NCBI GenBank assembly: GCA_039818345.1
Contig: JBCBUC010000007.1
Span: 62,001 to 126,000, forward strand
DNA length: 64,000 bases
Direction of reading: 5' to 3'
Origin: Parvularcula sp039818345
GTDB lineage: Bacteria; Pseudomonadota; Alphaproteobacteria; Caulobacterales; Parvularculaceae
The notes under the pieces were generated by a model. It had not been told where the DNA came from, ran no database searches, and saw only the letters and a list, made by a program, of their open reading frames with translations. Positions 17,424 through 25,998 of this stretch are shown one piece after another; the first letter of the stretch is position 1, and each line of letters opens with the position of its first letter. Both the position numbers and the translations under genes were made by a program.

Positions 17424-18185
17424 ATGGACTTGATGCTTAATGGCAAGAATGTTCTGATCGCAGGCGCTAGCCGGGGGATCGGTCTTGCCACCGCTAAGGC
17501 CTTTGCCGCTGAAGGATGCAACGTCGCCATTTGTGCAAGAGGTGCCGAGGGTGTTGATGCGGCGGTCAGTGAGCTTTCGAAAGATGGTACAAAGATTATC
17601 GGCCATTCTGTTGATATTTCAGACCGTGAGACATACGTTTCTTGGGTCAAAGACGCTGCCGACGCCCTTGGCGGGTGTGACATCTTCATTCCGATGGCAT
17701 CTGCTGGCGGAGGCCCTCCGAGTGAAGAAACCTGGAAGGCTGCTATCGATATCGACCTCTTGAGTGTTGCGCGCGGTATTGAAGCCGTCGTCCCCTACTT
17801 AGAGAAATCAGACGTAGGATCGATTGTGTGCGTATCGACAACCGCAGCACTTGAAGACTTCGCTGGGCCACAGCCTTACAACGCTGTTAAAGCCGCCGTG
17901 ATTAATCATGCAGCCGCTCTGGCACAAGCCCTCGCACCGCAAGGTATTCGCGTGAATACCGTTTCTCCGGGTCCTGTTTATATTGATGGCGGTTCGTGGA
18001 ATTGGGTGAAGGATAACATTCCACCATTTTACGAGGCTACTCTGGCCAGCATCCCTATGGGAAGGTTCGGTAACCCAGAAGAGATCGCCAACACCATCGT
18101 CTTTACCGCTTCAGGGGCTGTTCCGTTCATGACCGGTACCAACATCGTCGTCGATGGTGGAATCACCAAACGCGTCCAGTATTAG
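17424..18185 (+). CDS. Short-chain dehydrogenase/reductase
   Basis: Classical SDR of 253 residues, NAD(P)-dependent. The cofactor loop is GASRGIG at 14-20; Tyr152-X3-Lys156 (YNAVK) with Ser in the STTA strand forms the active site. The C-terminal DGGITKRVQY is typical. A perfect GGAGGAA precedes the ATG. It sits 35 bp after the E2 gene and 8 bp before the ThuA gene, so the three are one transcript. Probably oxidises or reduces an alcohol intermediate of the Rieske/E2 branch. Confidence 0.92.
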   Translation: MDLMLNGKNVLIAGASRGIGLATAKAFAAEGCNVAICARGAEGVDAAVSELSKDGTKIIGHSVDISDRETYVSWVKDAADALGGCDIFIPMASAGGGPPSEETWKAAIDIDLLSVARGIEAVVPYLEKSDVGSIVCVSTTAALEDFAGPQPYNAVKAAVINHAAALAQALAPQGIRVNTVSPGPVYIDGGSWNWVKDNIPPFYEATLASIPMGRFGNPEEIANTIVFTASGAVPFMTGTNIVVDGGITKRVQY

Positions 18186-18193
18186 GCTTAGCC

Positions 18194-18997
18194 ATGGGCA
18201 ACGACGAGAAGCATAGCATCAACGCCGTCTTTATTTGCGGAGGCCAGTGGCACGATTTCGATTTCGCGCGTCTCGAAATCCTTAAAATCTTTAGTGAAGA
18301 TGACCGAGTGCGCACGCGCGTCTTCGAAACCTATGATGCGGCAAGCCCCGCTCTCGCTGATGCTGATATCTTGGTAACGTATACGTCTAATATTGTCGGT
18401 TCTTTTGAGACACAGCAAGCACTACGTGACTACGTGGAGAGCGGAAAGCGATGGCTTGCGCTTCACGGCACCAATTCCATCTTGCGATTTCTTTCGCCGG
18501 ATGACGCAGACTATGGTTCCTTACTTGTGGATGCACCACGCTCAGCACCTCTTGTGATGGAGACTCTCGGCAGCCAGTTTATTGCCCACCCGCCAGTAGC
18601 TCCTTATAAAGTACATGTGACACAGCCTGATCATCCTATGGCTGAAGGTGTTGAGCCGTTTGAAACGAGTGATGAGCTTTATCTCATGGAAACCCATGGC
18701 GAACTCGACGTTATCCTTCATTGCGAGTTTGAGGGAGAGGCGCCGGGCTTTGTCGAGAAGGACTGGCCCGCCGCGAGGCATCCAGTTCTTTATACACACA
18801 AAGTAGGATCAGGTGAGGTGATGTATTTCACCCTTGGCCATTGTCGTGGGCACTATGACATGGAGGGTATCACGGACTATTATCCCGAAATCGAGCGTTG
18901 CGCGTGGGATCTTCCTGTGTTCCGTATGCTCCTCAAGCGCTGTATTGAGTGGACCAAGTCTGGTTCGCCGTCTAAGGTCAAGCTGCCTAGATCTTGA
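18194..18997 (+). CDS. ThuA-domain protein
   Basis: A 267-residue ThuA-like protein (class I glutamine-amidotransferase fold without the full catalytic triad). Recognisable features are the first strand AVFICGGQWHDFD, the ADILVTYTSN strand, the RWLALHGTNSIL turn, DHPMAEGVEPFETSDELYLM, and GEVMYFTLGHCRGHY near the end. ThuA was named for trehalose use, but most members lie in diverse catabolic clusters with unknown roles. It ends the prpC-Rieske-E2-SDR transcript and overlaps the convergent SDR by 11 bp. Confidence 0.85.
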   Translation: MGNDEKHSINAVFICGGQWHDFDFARLEILKIFSEDDRVRTRVFETYDAASPALADADILVTYTSNIVGSFETQQALRDYVESGKRWLALHGTNSILRFLSPDDADYGSLLVDAPRSAPLVMETLGSQFIAHPPVAPYKVHVTQPDHPMAEGVEPFETSDELYLMETHGELDVILHCEFEGEAPGFVEKDWPAARHPVLYTHKVGSGEVMYFTLGHCRGHYDMEGITDYYPEIERCAWDLPVFRMLLKRCIEWTKSGSPSKVKLPRS

Positions 18998-19784
18998 AAG
19001 ACATGCTCATCAGCTTACGGAAACGATGCTCACCGAGCATAGCTTGGAGAAACGGAAAGACTTTTCCAGCGTTTCCTACGCGGTAACGGACGCGTGGTTT
19101 CTCGCTTTCAATCGCGTTCTGAACAGCCCTTGCGATCCGAGCCGGAGGTAGGCCACCACTGATGGATTGTTTGAACGCAGCTTCCGCGTTGGATCGCGCA
19201 GCTTCGTAAATGGCCATTGGCGCTGACGGGGGTTTCATCGCGTTCGGAGCGTTCGTGCGAATAGGACCCGCTTCAATATAGGAGACGTGGATCCCCAAGG
19301 GTTTGGTCTCATACGCTAGGGCTTCCGTCCACCGGCCCAAGGCGCCCTTACTTGCGGAGTAGGCGGAATGATAAGGGATGGATATCGTACCGGCTGTTGA
19401 ACTCATGAACACAAGGCGCCCCGACCGTTGTTCGCGCATAGAGGGCAACGCAAGTTGTGCGCACCGTACTGCTCCGAAAAAGTAGGCTTCCATCTGATCT
19501 CGAACATCTGCCAACGACGTTTCTTCAACTGCTCCTGCGACGTAAAATCCCGCACTGTAGACAACAGCATCGAGCCGTCCCGTACGAGATATGATCGCTT
19601 CAAGTGCTGCGCTGACGGAATCCTCATTGAACACATCAATGCTCAAAGGTGTGACGTTTGCGATTGAAACTCGTGCAGCATCTCGGCTCGACGCGAACAC
19701 TCGATGTCCAGCCTTGGCCAACTGCGAAGCGCAAGCTTCTCCAATACCTGAAGAGGCACCTATGATTAAGATTGAAAGAGCCAA
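18987..19784 (-). CDS. Short-chain dehydrogenase/reductase (tandem paralogue A)
   Basis: Classical SDR, 265 residues: GASSGIG at 9-15, Tyr142-X3-Lys146 (YSASK) and an NSAG-like segment read as YSAG. The tail after residue 225 (EKPRVRYRVGNAG...) is shared with the SDR immediately upstream (ERPKVRYMPNKQ...), which suggests tandem duplication followed by divergence. It is the last gene of the SDR-P450-epoxide hydrolase-SDR-SDR operon, 16 bp after its paralogue. Confidence 0.9.
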   Translation of the reverse strand: MALSILIIGASSGIGEACASQLAKAGHRVFASSRDAARVSIANVTPLSIDVFNEDSVSAALEAIISRTGRLDAVVYSAGFYVAGAVEETSLADVRDQMEAYFFGAVRCAQLALPSMREQRSGRLVFMSSTAGTISIPYHSAYSASKGALGRWTEALAYETKPLGIHVSYIEAGPIRTNAPNAMKPPSAPMAIYEAARSNAEAAFKQSISGGLPPARIARAVQNAIESEKPRVRYRVGNAGKVFPFLQAMLGEHRFRKLMSMSFKI

Positions 19785-19800
19785 GACTGTCTCCGCCGTT

Positions 19801-20622
19801 TTATCTTGCTGCTGCGAAGATCTTGTCGAGTCTCCGTGCAGGAAGGATTCGCTTCATGGCAAGGAGTTGCCGCGCCTGTTTGTTTGGCATGTAGCGTACT
19901 TTCGGCCTTTCGGCATGAATGGCTTGGACCATAACGTTGGCAATGGTTTCGGGCAAATCACCTGCGCCCATTTGCTTTTCGAGTGACTTCGAAACTGACT
20001 TGAGGCGTTCTTGGTATACCGGGTCGTTGGTTCGCAGAATGGCGCGGTCGAACTCAGCAGCTCCTGTACTCGCGAATTTGGTTTTGATCGCACCAGGATT
20101 GATCTTAACAACCTCAATGCCACTATTGTAAAGCTCAGCTCGCAGAGCATCCATCATCGCTTCTAGGGCATGTTTGGATGCACAATACCAAGACATCATT
20201 GGATAGCTGACATGGGCCAAGATTGACGACGTTGCGATGATTACGCCGCTCCCGCGTTCTCGCATGTGAGGTAGGGTAGCGTTGATTGTCCGTGCAACGC
20301 CAAAGACGTTGACATCAAATTGTCGCTGCGCATCTTCAATCGATACGAGCTCAAACGGCCCCATGTTAGCGTAGCCCGCATTGGCGATCACAGCGTCGAT
20401 CTTTCCATCTTTTGCAATCGCGGCGTTGACACAAGCGTGAAGATCTTCTTCGGAGGTCACATCGACGGTGGCCGTTCGCGCGCCCATTCGTGCAAGCGGC
20501 TCGAGCCCCGTTGCATCGCGATCAGTCGCCCACAGAGTATCACCGCGCTCGAGAAGAGCCTTTGCTGTTTCAAGACCAATGCCGCTGGCGGCGCCCGTGA
20601 GAAAAACAACTTTCTGAGACAC
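19801..20622 (-). CDS. Short-chain dehydrogenase/reductase (tandem paralogue B)
   Basis: Classical SDR, 273 residues: TGAASGIG at 9-16, NAGY at 81-84, Tyr146-X3-Lys150 (YCASK). The basic C-terminus matches the type of the downstream paralogue. It begins 20 bp after the epoxide hydrolase gene, so it probably oxidises the diol made by that enzyme (inference from order only). Confidence 0.9.
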   Translation of the reverse strand: MSQKVVFLTGAASGIGLETAKALLERGDTLWATDRDATGLEPLARMGARTATVDVTSEEDLHACVNAAIAKDGKIDAVIANAGYANMGPFELVSIEDAQRQFDVNVFGVARTINATLPHMRERGSGVIIATSSILAHVSYPMMSWYCASKHALEAMMDALRAELYNSGIEVVKINPGAIKTKFASTGAAEFDRAILRTNDPVYQERLKSVSKSLEKQMGAGDLPETIANVMVQAIHAERPKVRYMPNKQARQLLAMKRILPARRLDKIFAAAR

Positions 20623-20642
20623 GATACAGGAACTCCCGATTT

Positions 20643-21026
20643 CTAAGTTGCTTGAGGCAATTGTGACTGGAATTCGGTGAGGTCGAAGTAGTCACGCCAC
20701 TCGGCTAGAAGCTGATCCGTGTTCCAACGGAAGATACCCATCACGCGAATGGTGATGGACTTCCCGTCGGCTATGCTAAATCGGTCCACCCGCTCTGTCA
20801 GAACCCTTCCGTCGTTAGACTGAGCGATGGCCAAGATATCCCAAGATACCTCATGGCTCATTTCGAGTAGGGGCGATGCAAACGCCTTCAGCGCCTCTTT
20901 GCCGTAGAGAGGCTCCAAGGGAATATTGTGGTAAACAATATCATCCGTGCAGAACCGAATGATATCGTCAATGTTCCCTGTTTCCCAGGAGGCGATGAAC
21001 TGGCGCGTGAGGTCAAGCTCGGTCAT
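20643..21026 (-). CDS. Limonene-1,2-epoxide hydrolase family protein
   Basis: A 127-residue protein that opens epoxides to vicinal diols by one-step acid-base attack of water. All five active-site residues of the limonene-1,2-epoxide hydrolase family can be lined up: Tyr32 and Asn34 (YHNIP), Arg79 and Asp81 (TERVDRF) and Asp112 (WRDYFDL). The surrounding wording also follows the family rather than generic SnoaL or ketosteroid isomerase proteins. Its ATG shares one base with the stop of the P450 gene (TGATG), so translation is coupled. This strongly suggests it acts on the P450 product. Confidence 0.88.
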   Translation of the reverse strand: MTELDLTRQFIASWETGNIDDIIRFCTDDIVYHNIPLEPLYGKEALKAFASPLLEMSHEVSWDILAIAQSNDGRVLTERVDRFSIADGKSITIRVMGIFRWNTDQLLAEWRDYFDLTEFQSQLPQAT

Positions 21027-22315
21027 CAGTGCTTCTCGTAACAGACATGGAGATTGAAGACTCCCCGCAGTAGGATAGAGGGTAAATATTGCAGGTCGCC
21101 TTTTGATGTATCGAGCCGAAGGTTTTGAAGACGCTCAAGCAGGATAGGGAACGCCGTCACCATTTCTTTCCTCGCAAGCTGAGAACCCAAGCAGGTGTGG
21201 ATCCCTGCGCCGAAAGCCAAGTGTTCCGAGGCGTTGCTGCGGTCGATGTTAAAGCTGTCGGGTTCATGGAACTGTCCGGCATCGCGGTTACCTGAGCCAT
21301 AGCGCAGCAGGACCATATCGCCTTTGTTGATCTTGACGCCTCCGACTTCACTATCGGCGACGGCAAGGCGCCACATATTGTTGGTGGGCGAAAGGTAACG
21401 CAAGGTCTCCTCAACGAAGTTCTCCGTCAAGCTTGGGTCAGCCTTGATGCGATTCATTTGATCGGGGTGCTGGAGAAGGTAGTATATGCCGGCCGTCAAC
21501 GTATGAGCCGTAGTTTCATTACCAGCGACGAGAAGCTGCTGGAAAATTGACAATAACTCATTGATGTTCATTTTCCGATCATCGCCCTCTTCGGCAAGAT
21601 CAGCATGCACCAGGTCTGAAATCGCATCATCGTTTGGATACGCGCGTTTTTCTTCAACCACCCCTGCAAAATAATGTTGAAACTCTACAACTTTTTGAGC
21701 AGCCCATAAACGCATAGGCTTTTCGGCGACACCCGAGAGTTGGATGACAAAGGCGTTCGACCATTCCTCAAAGACAGGATATTTTTCCCGCGGCACGCCA
21801 AGCGCATCGGCAATGACGAACATGGGTAGCTTTGACGCGAAGTCGACTTTGAAATCTCCGCCACCTTCCGGCATTTGATCAATCAACTCATGAACCAGCT
21901 GTTCGACATAGTCGGTCATCTGAAGGACGCGCTTATAAGTGAACGCCTTCATCGCAAGCTTTCGGAACCGCGTATGAACTGGTGGGTCGGCCGTCAACAT
22001 TGTGTTCGCGACTTCAAAGCCCTGTGCCATAATCGCCGCCTCGTCGGGGTCTTGCTGTTGGACGCCGCCAGACCTTAGCTGCGTGGCGAAGTCGTTTGAG
22101 AACACCTTGGGTTGGGCATTCACCTCACGGATTAAATCATACGTGGACACCGATACGACGCTAGTCGTGGGATCACGATAGACAGGTGCCTCTTCGCGGA
22201 GACGCTTGTAGAAGGGATAAGGGTCTTGCAAAAACCCAGGGTCTGATGTGTCCACTACGTGAAGCGGGCAGGTTGCAAGATCATGTTGCATTGCTGGTTT
22301 TGTACCGTCAGCCAT
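21026..22315 (-). CDS. Cytochrome P450
   Basis: Soluble class I bacterial P450 of 429 residues. The I-helix motif AGNETT is at 264-269, ExxR at 303-306 (ETLR), and the haem ligand is Cys375 in FGAGIHTCLG. Substrate class is not readable, but the fusion-like coupling to an epoxide hydrolase points to an epoxidase. It needs a ferredoxin and reductase; none is in the window. Located second in a five-gene operon divergent from the TonB-dependent receptor. Confidence 0.95.
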   Translation of the reverse strand: MADGTKPAMQHDLATCPLHVVDTSDPGFLQDPYPFYKRLREEAPVYRDPTTSVVSVSTYDLIREVNAQPKVFSNDFATQLRSGGVQQQDPDEAAIMAQGFEVANTMLTADPPVHTRFRKLAMKAFTYKRVLQMTDYVEQLVHELIDQMPEGGGDFKVDFASKLPMFVIADALGVPREKYPVFEEWSNAFVIQLSGVAEKPMRLWAAQKVVEFQHYFAGVVEEKRAYPNDDAISDLVHADLAEEGDDRKMNINELLSIFQQLLVAGNETTAHTLTAGIYYLLQHPDQMNRIKADPSLTENFVEETLRYLSPTNNMWRLAVADSEVGGVKINKGDMVLLRYGSGNRDAGQFHEPDSFNIDRSNASEHLAFGAGIHTCLGSQLARKEMVTAFPILLERLQNLRLDTSKGDLQYLPSILLRGVFNLHVCYEKH

Positions 22316-22354
22316 TCTATTCTCGCCGTTGTCGTGATTTCGTCGTTAAACGGA

Positions 22355-23131
22355 TCATGCTAAGAAGCCGCCATCCACGGGGATATCAGCACCCGTTGTG
22401 TAAGAGGACGCATCGGAGGCCAGATAGATGATGGCGCTCGCGACCTCGGATGCTCTACCAATACGCTTCATTGGATGGCTTTTCGCAAAGTCGCCGATGA
22501 CGTCGTCACGACTTCGGCCAGCGCGCTCTCCCATCTGGACATACTCTTCAATCATGTTGGTTTGGATGGCGCCGGGTAGCACCGCGTTGCATCTTATGTT
22601 GTAGTCGTTCTGCGCGCAGTGGAGTGCTACTGTTTTCGTCAGCATACGAACACCACCTTTCGAAGAGGCATACGCCGTAAAGAGTCCACTCGGGCGTATA
22701 CCAAGCGTCGAAGCGATGTTGATGATCGAACCACCTGCACCAGCTTTCATGGCTTCAACGGCAAACTTACACCCCAAAAAGGTGCCTTCGAGGTTGATCC
22801 CGACGACCGCACGAAACGTTTCTAGATCGACATCTTCGATCGATCCTGGGATTGAGACACCTGCTGAATTTACTAGGGTCGTCAGTGAGCCAATTTTTTG
22901 CGCTGCAACAATTGCTGCTTGCCAATCGTCTGGGTTCCGCACATCAAGCTGAACAAACTCAGCAAGTTCACCGAGTTCAGACGCTATCTTTTGACCGGCC
23001 TCGACGTTGATGTCAGCAATGACAACATGTGCTCCTTCGGCAACAAACGCATAGGCCGCTGCCGCACCGATGCCGCTTGAACCACCTGAAATAACAGCTA
23101 CTTTCCCACTGAGTTGGTCTTTGGGCAACAC
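22355..23131 (-). CDS. Short-chain dehydrogenase, 3(17)beta-hydroxysteroid dehydrogenase-like
   Basis: Classical SDR, 258 residues: SGGSSGIG at 15-22, Tyr154-X3-Lys158 (YASSK), and the VALHCAQ segment followed by IRCNAVLPGAIQTNM seen in 3(17)beta- and 3alpha(20beta)-hydroxysteroid dehydrogenase relatives. The GTG start at 23131 has GGAGGAA five bases before it. First gene of the P450 operon. Closely resembles the SDR at 25999-26775 across the divergent receptor gene. Cyclic secondary alcohol oxidation is likely; steroid as the real substrate is not proved. Confidence 0.9.
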   Translation of the reverse strand: MLPKDQLSGKVAVISGGSSGIGAAAAYAFVAEGAHVVIADINVEAGQKIASELGELAEFVQLDVRNPDDWQAAIVAAQKIGSLTTLVNSAGVSIPGSIEDVDLETFRAVVGINLEGTFLGCKFAVEAMKAGAGGSIINIASTLGIRPSGLFTAYASSKGGVRMLTKTVALHCAQNDYNIRCNAVLPGAIQTNMIEEYVQMGERAGRSRDDVIGDFAKSHPMKRIGRASEVASAIIYLASDASSYTTGADIPVDGGFLA

Positions 23132-23153
23132 ATTTCCTCCGAATACAAAAAAT

Positions 23154-23169
23154 TTTACAGTACTATAAA
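23154..23169. promoter_or_regulatory. Near-perfect palindrome in divergent promoter region
   Basis: TTTACAGTACTATAAA differs from a perfect 16-bp palindrome at one symmetric pair. It lies in the A/T-rich gap between the P450 operon (leftward) and the TonB receptor gene (rightward), a good place for one regulator to control uptake and attack together. The regulator is not identified. Confidence 0.4.
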
Positions 23170-23326
23170 CAAATCATGCTGATGGTAACAGGCAGGGTTG
23201 CATTTTTTTTTAGATCAGGTGCTAATGATCAAATATCAGTCCGCTATTTCGAATAGAGACACGAGTTCGTTCGAACAAAACAAAAAGCGGCGAATAAGGG
23301 ACGGAAGCCAGGATAGGGAGGATCCC

Positions 23327-25693
23327 GTGAAGAGTTCAGGGCAATGGCTAAACCACGTGAGCGTACTGGGGTGCGCTGCGGTGTTGTGCGGTTTCGCAAC
23401 TGCACATGCGCAAAATGGATCCGGTGCGGTCGATAGCGCTCAATTAGATAGTGTGGAATCTGCAGACAATGACGTCATTACGGTGAGTGCTCGTCGTCGC
23501 GAAGAGGATTTGCAATCCACACCAGTTGCCGTGTCTGCTGTTGCTCCCGAGCAACTTGAGGCAGAGGCATCGTTTAACCTTCAAGATCTTCAAGGTCGCG
23601 TACCGAACCTTGTTGTCCAGAACAGCGTCGCAGCGATTGGTGGTTTCTCGGCCTCGATCCGCGGCGTTAGTTTCGAAGATGTTGAGCGATCGTTTGAGCC
23701 CACGGTGGGGATTCTTATAGACGGTGTTGTCCTTGGTACCAACTCTGGTCTTCTTGCGAGTACGTTTGATTTTGAGAGTGTTGAGGTCCTCCGTGGTCCG
23801 CAAGGAACGCTCTTCGGCCGAAACAATATCGGCGGTGTGATCAATGTGCGCCGTACACGCCCGACCGGAGAGTATGGATTTCGTGGACGAGCCACCATTG
23901 CTGAGTATGGTCGCCGTGAATACGAAGGCATCTTGAACCTTCCGCTTACAGAGCGAGGGGGTATCAAGCTTTTTGGATTCAGTCGTGATTACGACGGCTT
24001 CATGGAGAACACGACGCTCAATCGAACCGTTGGACGCAACGACTTTAATCATTATGGTGCTGCGATCAGGTATGACCTGACCGACAAGTTCGAAATGCTG
24101 CTCACAATTGAGCGTCAAGAGCGTGATGGCGAATCTCCCACACAGAGTGCGAGCTTCAACACCGATTTGGTGTGTATACCCGGTGCCATCCCTGGCTTCA
24201 CATCAGCGCCGGCTGCTGAATGTGGACAGGATGTCGATGATCTTTATGAGAGCAACATATCCGTCCAGGAGAGTGACATCTCGTTCTTCCAGGACGAGAC
24301 CGATTATACACTCGAGCTAAACTGGGATGTCTCAGACAACGCGACGATTACATCGATCACTGCGTATCGTGAACTTGAGGAGGAGGCCAACCAGGACTTT
24401 GATGCTACCTCAGTTCCGTTCTTCAGTTCCATCCGTCCGCAGGAGTTTGATCAGTTCACGCAAGAGGTCCGTCTTGCGGCGAAGTTGACAGACCGTGTCG
24501 ATGTCGTTGCTGGACTCTTCTATCTCGACTCCTTTTACTCCCTCGACCAAACTACCGATTCGGTGCTGTTCGGTGATCCGATGCTGGGCGCAGGACAGCA
24601 GCTGTCTGATGCGGCGCAAGACACCCAGTCAGTCGCAGTCTTTGCTGACTTTGACTTTAGTGTAACTGACCGGTTACGGCTGAATGTCGGTGGTCGATAC
24701 ACGTATGACCGGAAAAAGTTCGAGCGTTCGAGCGAGTTGTTTTTCCCGGCAGCGAATTTCACAGTACCGATTTTCGATACGACCACCCTGACTGACGATC
24801 AACTAGCGCCAGGCACCTCGCTTGAGTCCAATGGCCGAATTGAAGAGACCTGGGATGATTTCTCACCTCGTATTTCGCTGGACTATCAATTTACCGATGA
24901 CATATTTGGCTATGTTGCTTGGGCTCAAGGATATCGTGCTGGTGGCTTCAGCGGTCGTGGTGGGGATCTTGCTTCCTCATCTACCCCGTTCGATCCAGAA
25001 ACAGTGAACTCTTACGAGGTTGGTTTCCGGACGGAGTGGTTTGACAACGCTCTGCGTCTCAACGGTACATTCTTCTATGCAGACTACACCGACAAACAAG
25101 AAGAGGTGGTGGTCGCGCTCGACGTCGCGCCATTCCAGGCCACAATCATTGAAAACGCTGGTGAAGCTGACTACCTCGGCTTTGAAGCTGACGGTGAGTG
25201 GTTTGTTTCTGACAATTTCAGTATCAATGCGACGCTTGGTTGGCTTGATGCGGAGTACGATGAGTTCCTAACCCTTGATCCTACAACGAGTACGCTGGTG
25301 GATCAGTCGGGCCTTGAGCTGCGGCGTGCACCGGAAGTCACCTACTCGATCGGTGGTAATTATCAGCGTAATGTTGGTTCAGGCCAGTTACGTGCCACTG
25401 CCCAGTGGAACTGGGTCGACGACTTCTTCCTCACGATCGTCAACGACGATCCAAACATCTCGCCGGGTTTCCAAAATCCGCGCGGTATTTCCGATGCTGC
25501 AGGAATCTTGAACAGTTCCGTAAGCTACGAGTTTGATGTGCAGGGCAAGACGATCACGGCTTCGGTTTTCGGCCGTAATCTGACGGACTCTTTCCGGAGT
25601 GGAACATATCTGCCCGTGGCTGGTTTGTTCACCTTTGCTGCAAACTCGCAGGAGCCGCGGTCCTTTGGTGGCAGCCTCGCGGTGGAGTTTTAA
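23327..25693 (+). CDS. TonB-dependent outer-membrane receptor
   Basis: Outer-membrane active transporter of 788 residues. The frame opens at 23198, but the GTG at 23327 has GGGAGG six bases upstream and starts a proper signal peptide cut after HAQ. A TonB-box-like DVITVSARRR segment follows, then the plug (SVEVLRGPQGTLFGRNNIGG) and a 22-strand-type barrel ending in Phe (SLAVEF). The type is that of proteobacterial receptors often linked to uptake of hydrophobic or unknown small molecules rather than a proven siderophore receptor. Its place between the P450 operon and SDR/MDR genes suggests import of the pathway substrate. Confidence 0.95.
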   Translation: MKSSGQWLNHVSVLGCAAVLCGFATAHAQNGSGAVDSAQLDSVESADNDVITVSARRREEDLQSTPVAVSAVAPEQLEAEASFNLQDLQGRVPNLVVQNSVAAIGGFSASIRGVSFEDVERSFEPTVGILIDGVVLGTNSGLLASTFDFESVEVLRGPQGTLFGRNNIGGVINVRRTRPTGEYGFRGRATIAEYGRREYEGILNLPLTERGGIKLFGFSRDYDGFMENTTLNRTVGRNDFNHYGAAIRYDLTDKFEMLLTIERQERDGESPTQSASFNTDLVCIPGAIPGFTSAPAAECGQDVDDLYESNISVQESDISFFQDETDYTLELNWDVSDNATITSITAYRELEEEANQDFDATSVPFFSSIRPQEFDQFTQEVRLAAKLTDRVDVVAGLFYLDSFYSLDQTTDSVLFGDPMLGAGQQLSDAAQDTQSVAVFADFDFSVTDRLRLNVGGRYTYDRKKFERSSELFFPAANFTVPIFDTTTLTDDQLAPGTSLESNGRIEETWDDFSPRISLDYQFTDDIFGYVAWAQGYRAGGFSGRGGDLASSSTPFDPETVNSYEVGFRTEWFDNALRLNGTFFYADYTDKQEEVVVALDVAPFQATIIENAGEADYLGFEADGEWFVSDNFSINATLGWLDAEYDEFLTLDPTTSTLVDQSGLELRRAPEVTYSIGGNYQRNVGSGQLRATAQWNWVDDFFLTIVNDDPNISPGFQNPRGISDAAGILNSSVSYEFDVQGKTITASVFGRNLTDSFRSGTYLPVAGLFTFAANSQEPRSFGGSLAVEF

Positions 25694-25834
25694 ACAAGGT
25701 AGTCTTTTGATTCGGTGGCGAGTTCGCCTCCGGCCCATTTGTACGAAGTCGTCGTCTGTTTGGGTCGAAAGCTGCTTTGAACAGAGTAACATTTCGCGCT
25801 GAACTCCGATGCCCTGGCCTCCCGGGGGCGACTA

Positions 25835-25874
25835 GAGGGGTGGTGGCTGTCCGACCCGCCACCCCTCACTTTTG
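25835..25874 (+). terminator. Terminator after TonB receptor gene
   Basis: Stem GAGGGGTGG / CCACCCCTC (9 bp, perfect) around a 15-nt loop, then ACTTTTGTC. It lies 140 bp after the receptor stop. The 305-bp gap 25694-25998 otherwise holds no supportable gene. Confidence 0.72.
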
Positions 25875-25998
25875 TCAGTTGGTTTTCAGAGCGATTGTGG
25901 CTGATTTTGTCGTTATGCAGATGAGGGATGATCACTGTCTCGCGTCACGTATTCAAAACGAGGTGAGGCCAAGTGATCTCACCCAACGGAGACGAACA

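Noticed and set aside
20643..21026. Ketosteroid isomerase or SnoaL cyclase identity for the 127-residue protein
   Set aside because: The full limonene-epoxide-hydrolase residue set Tyr32, Asn34, Arg79, Asp81 and Asp112 fits better than the isomerase Tyr/Asp pattern.
25777..25998. N-terminal extension of the SDR at 25999
   Set aside because: It would cross a strong terminator hairpin and lacks a ribosome site; the GTG at 25999 has one.
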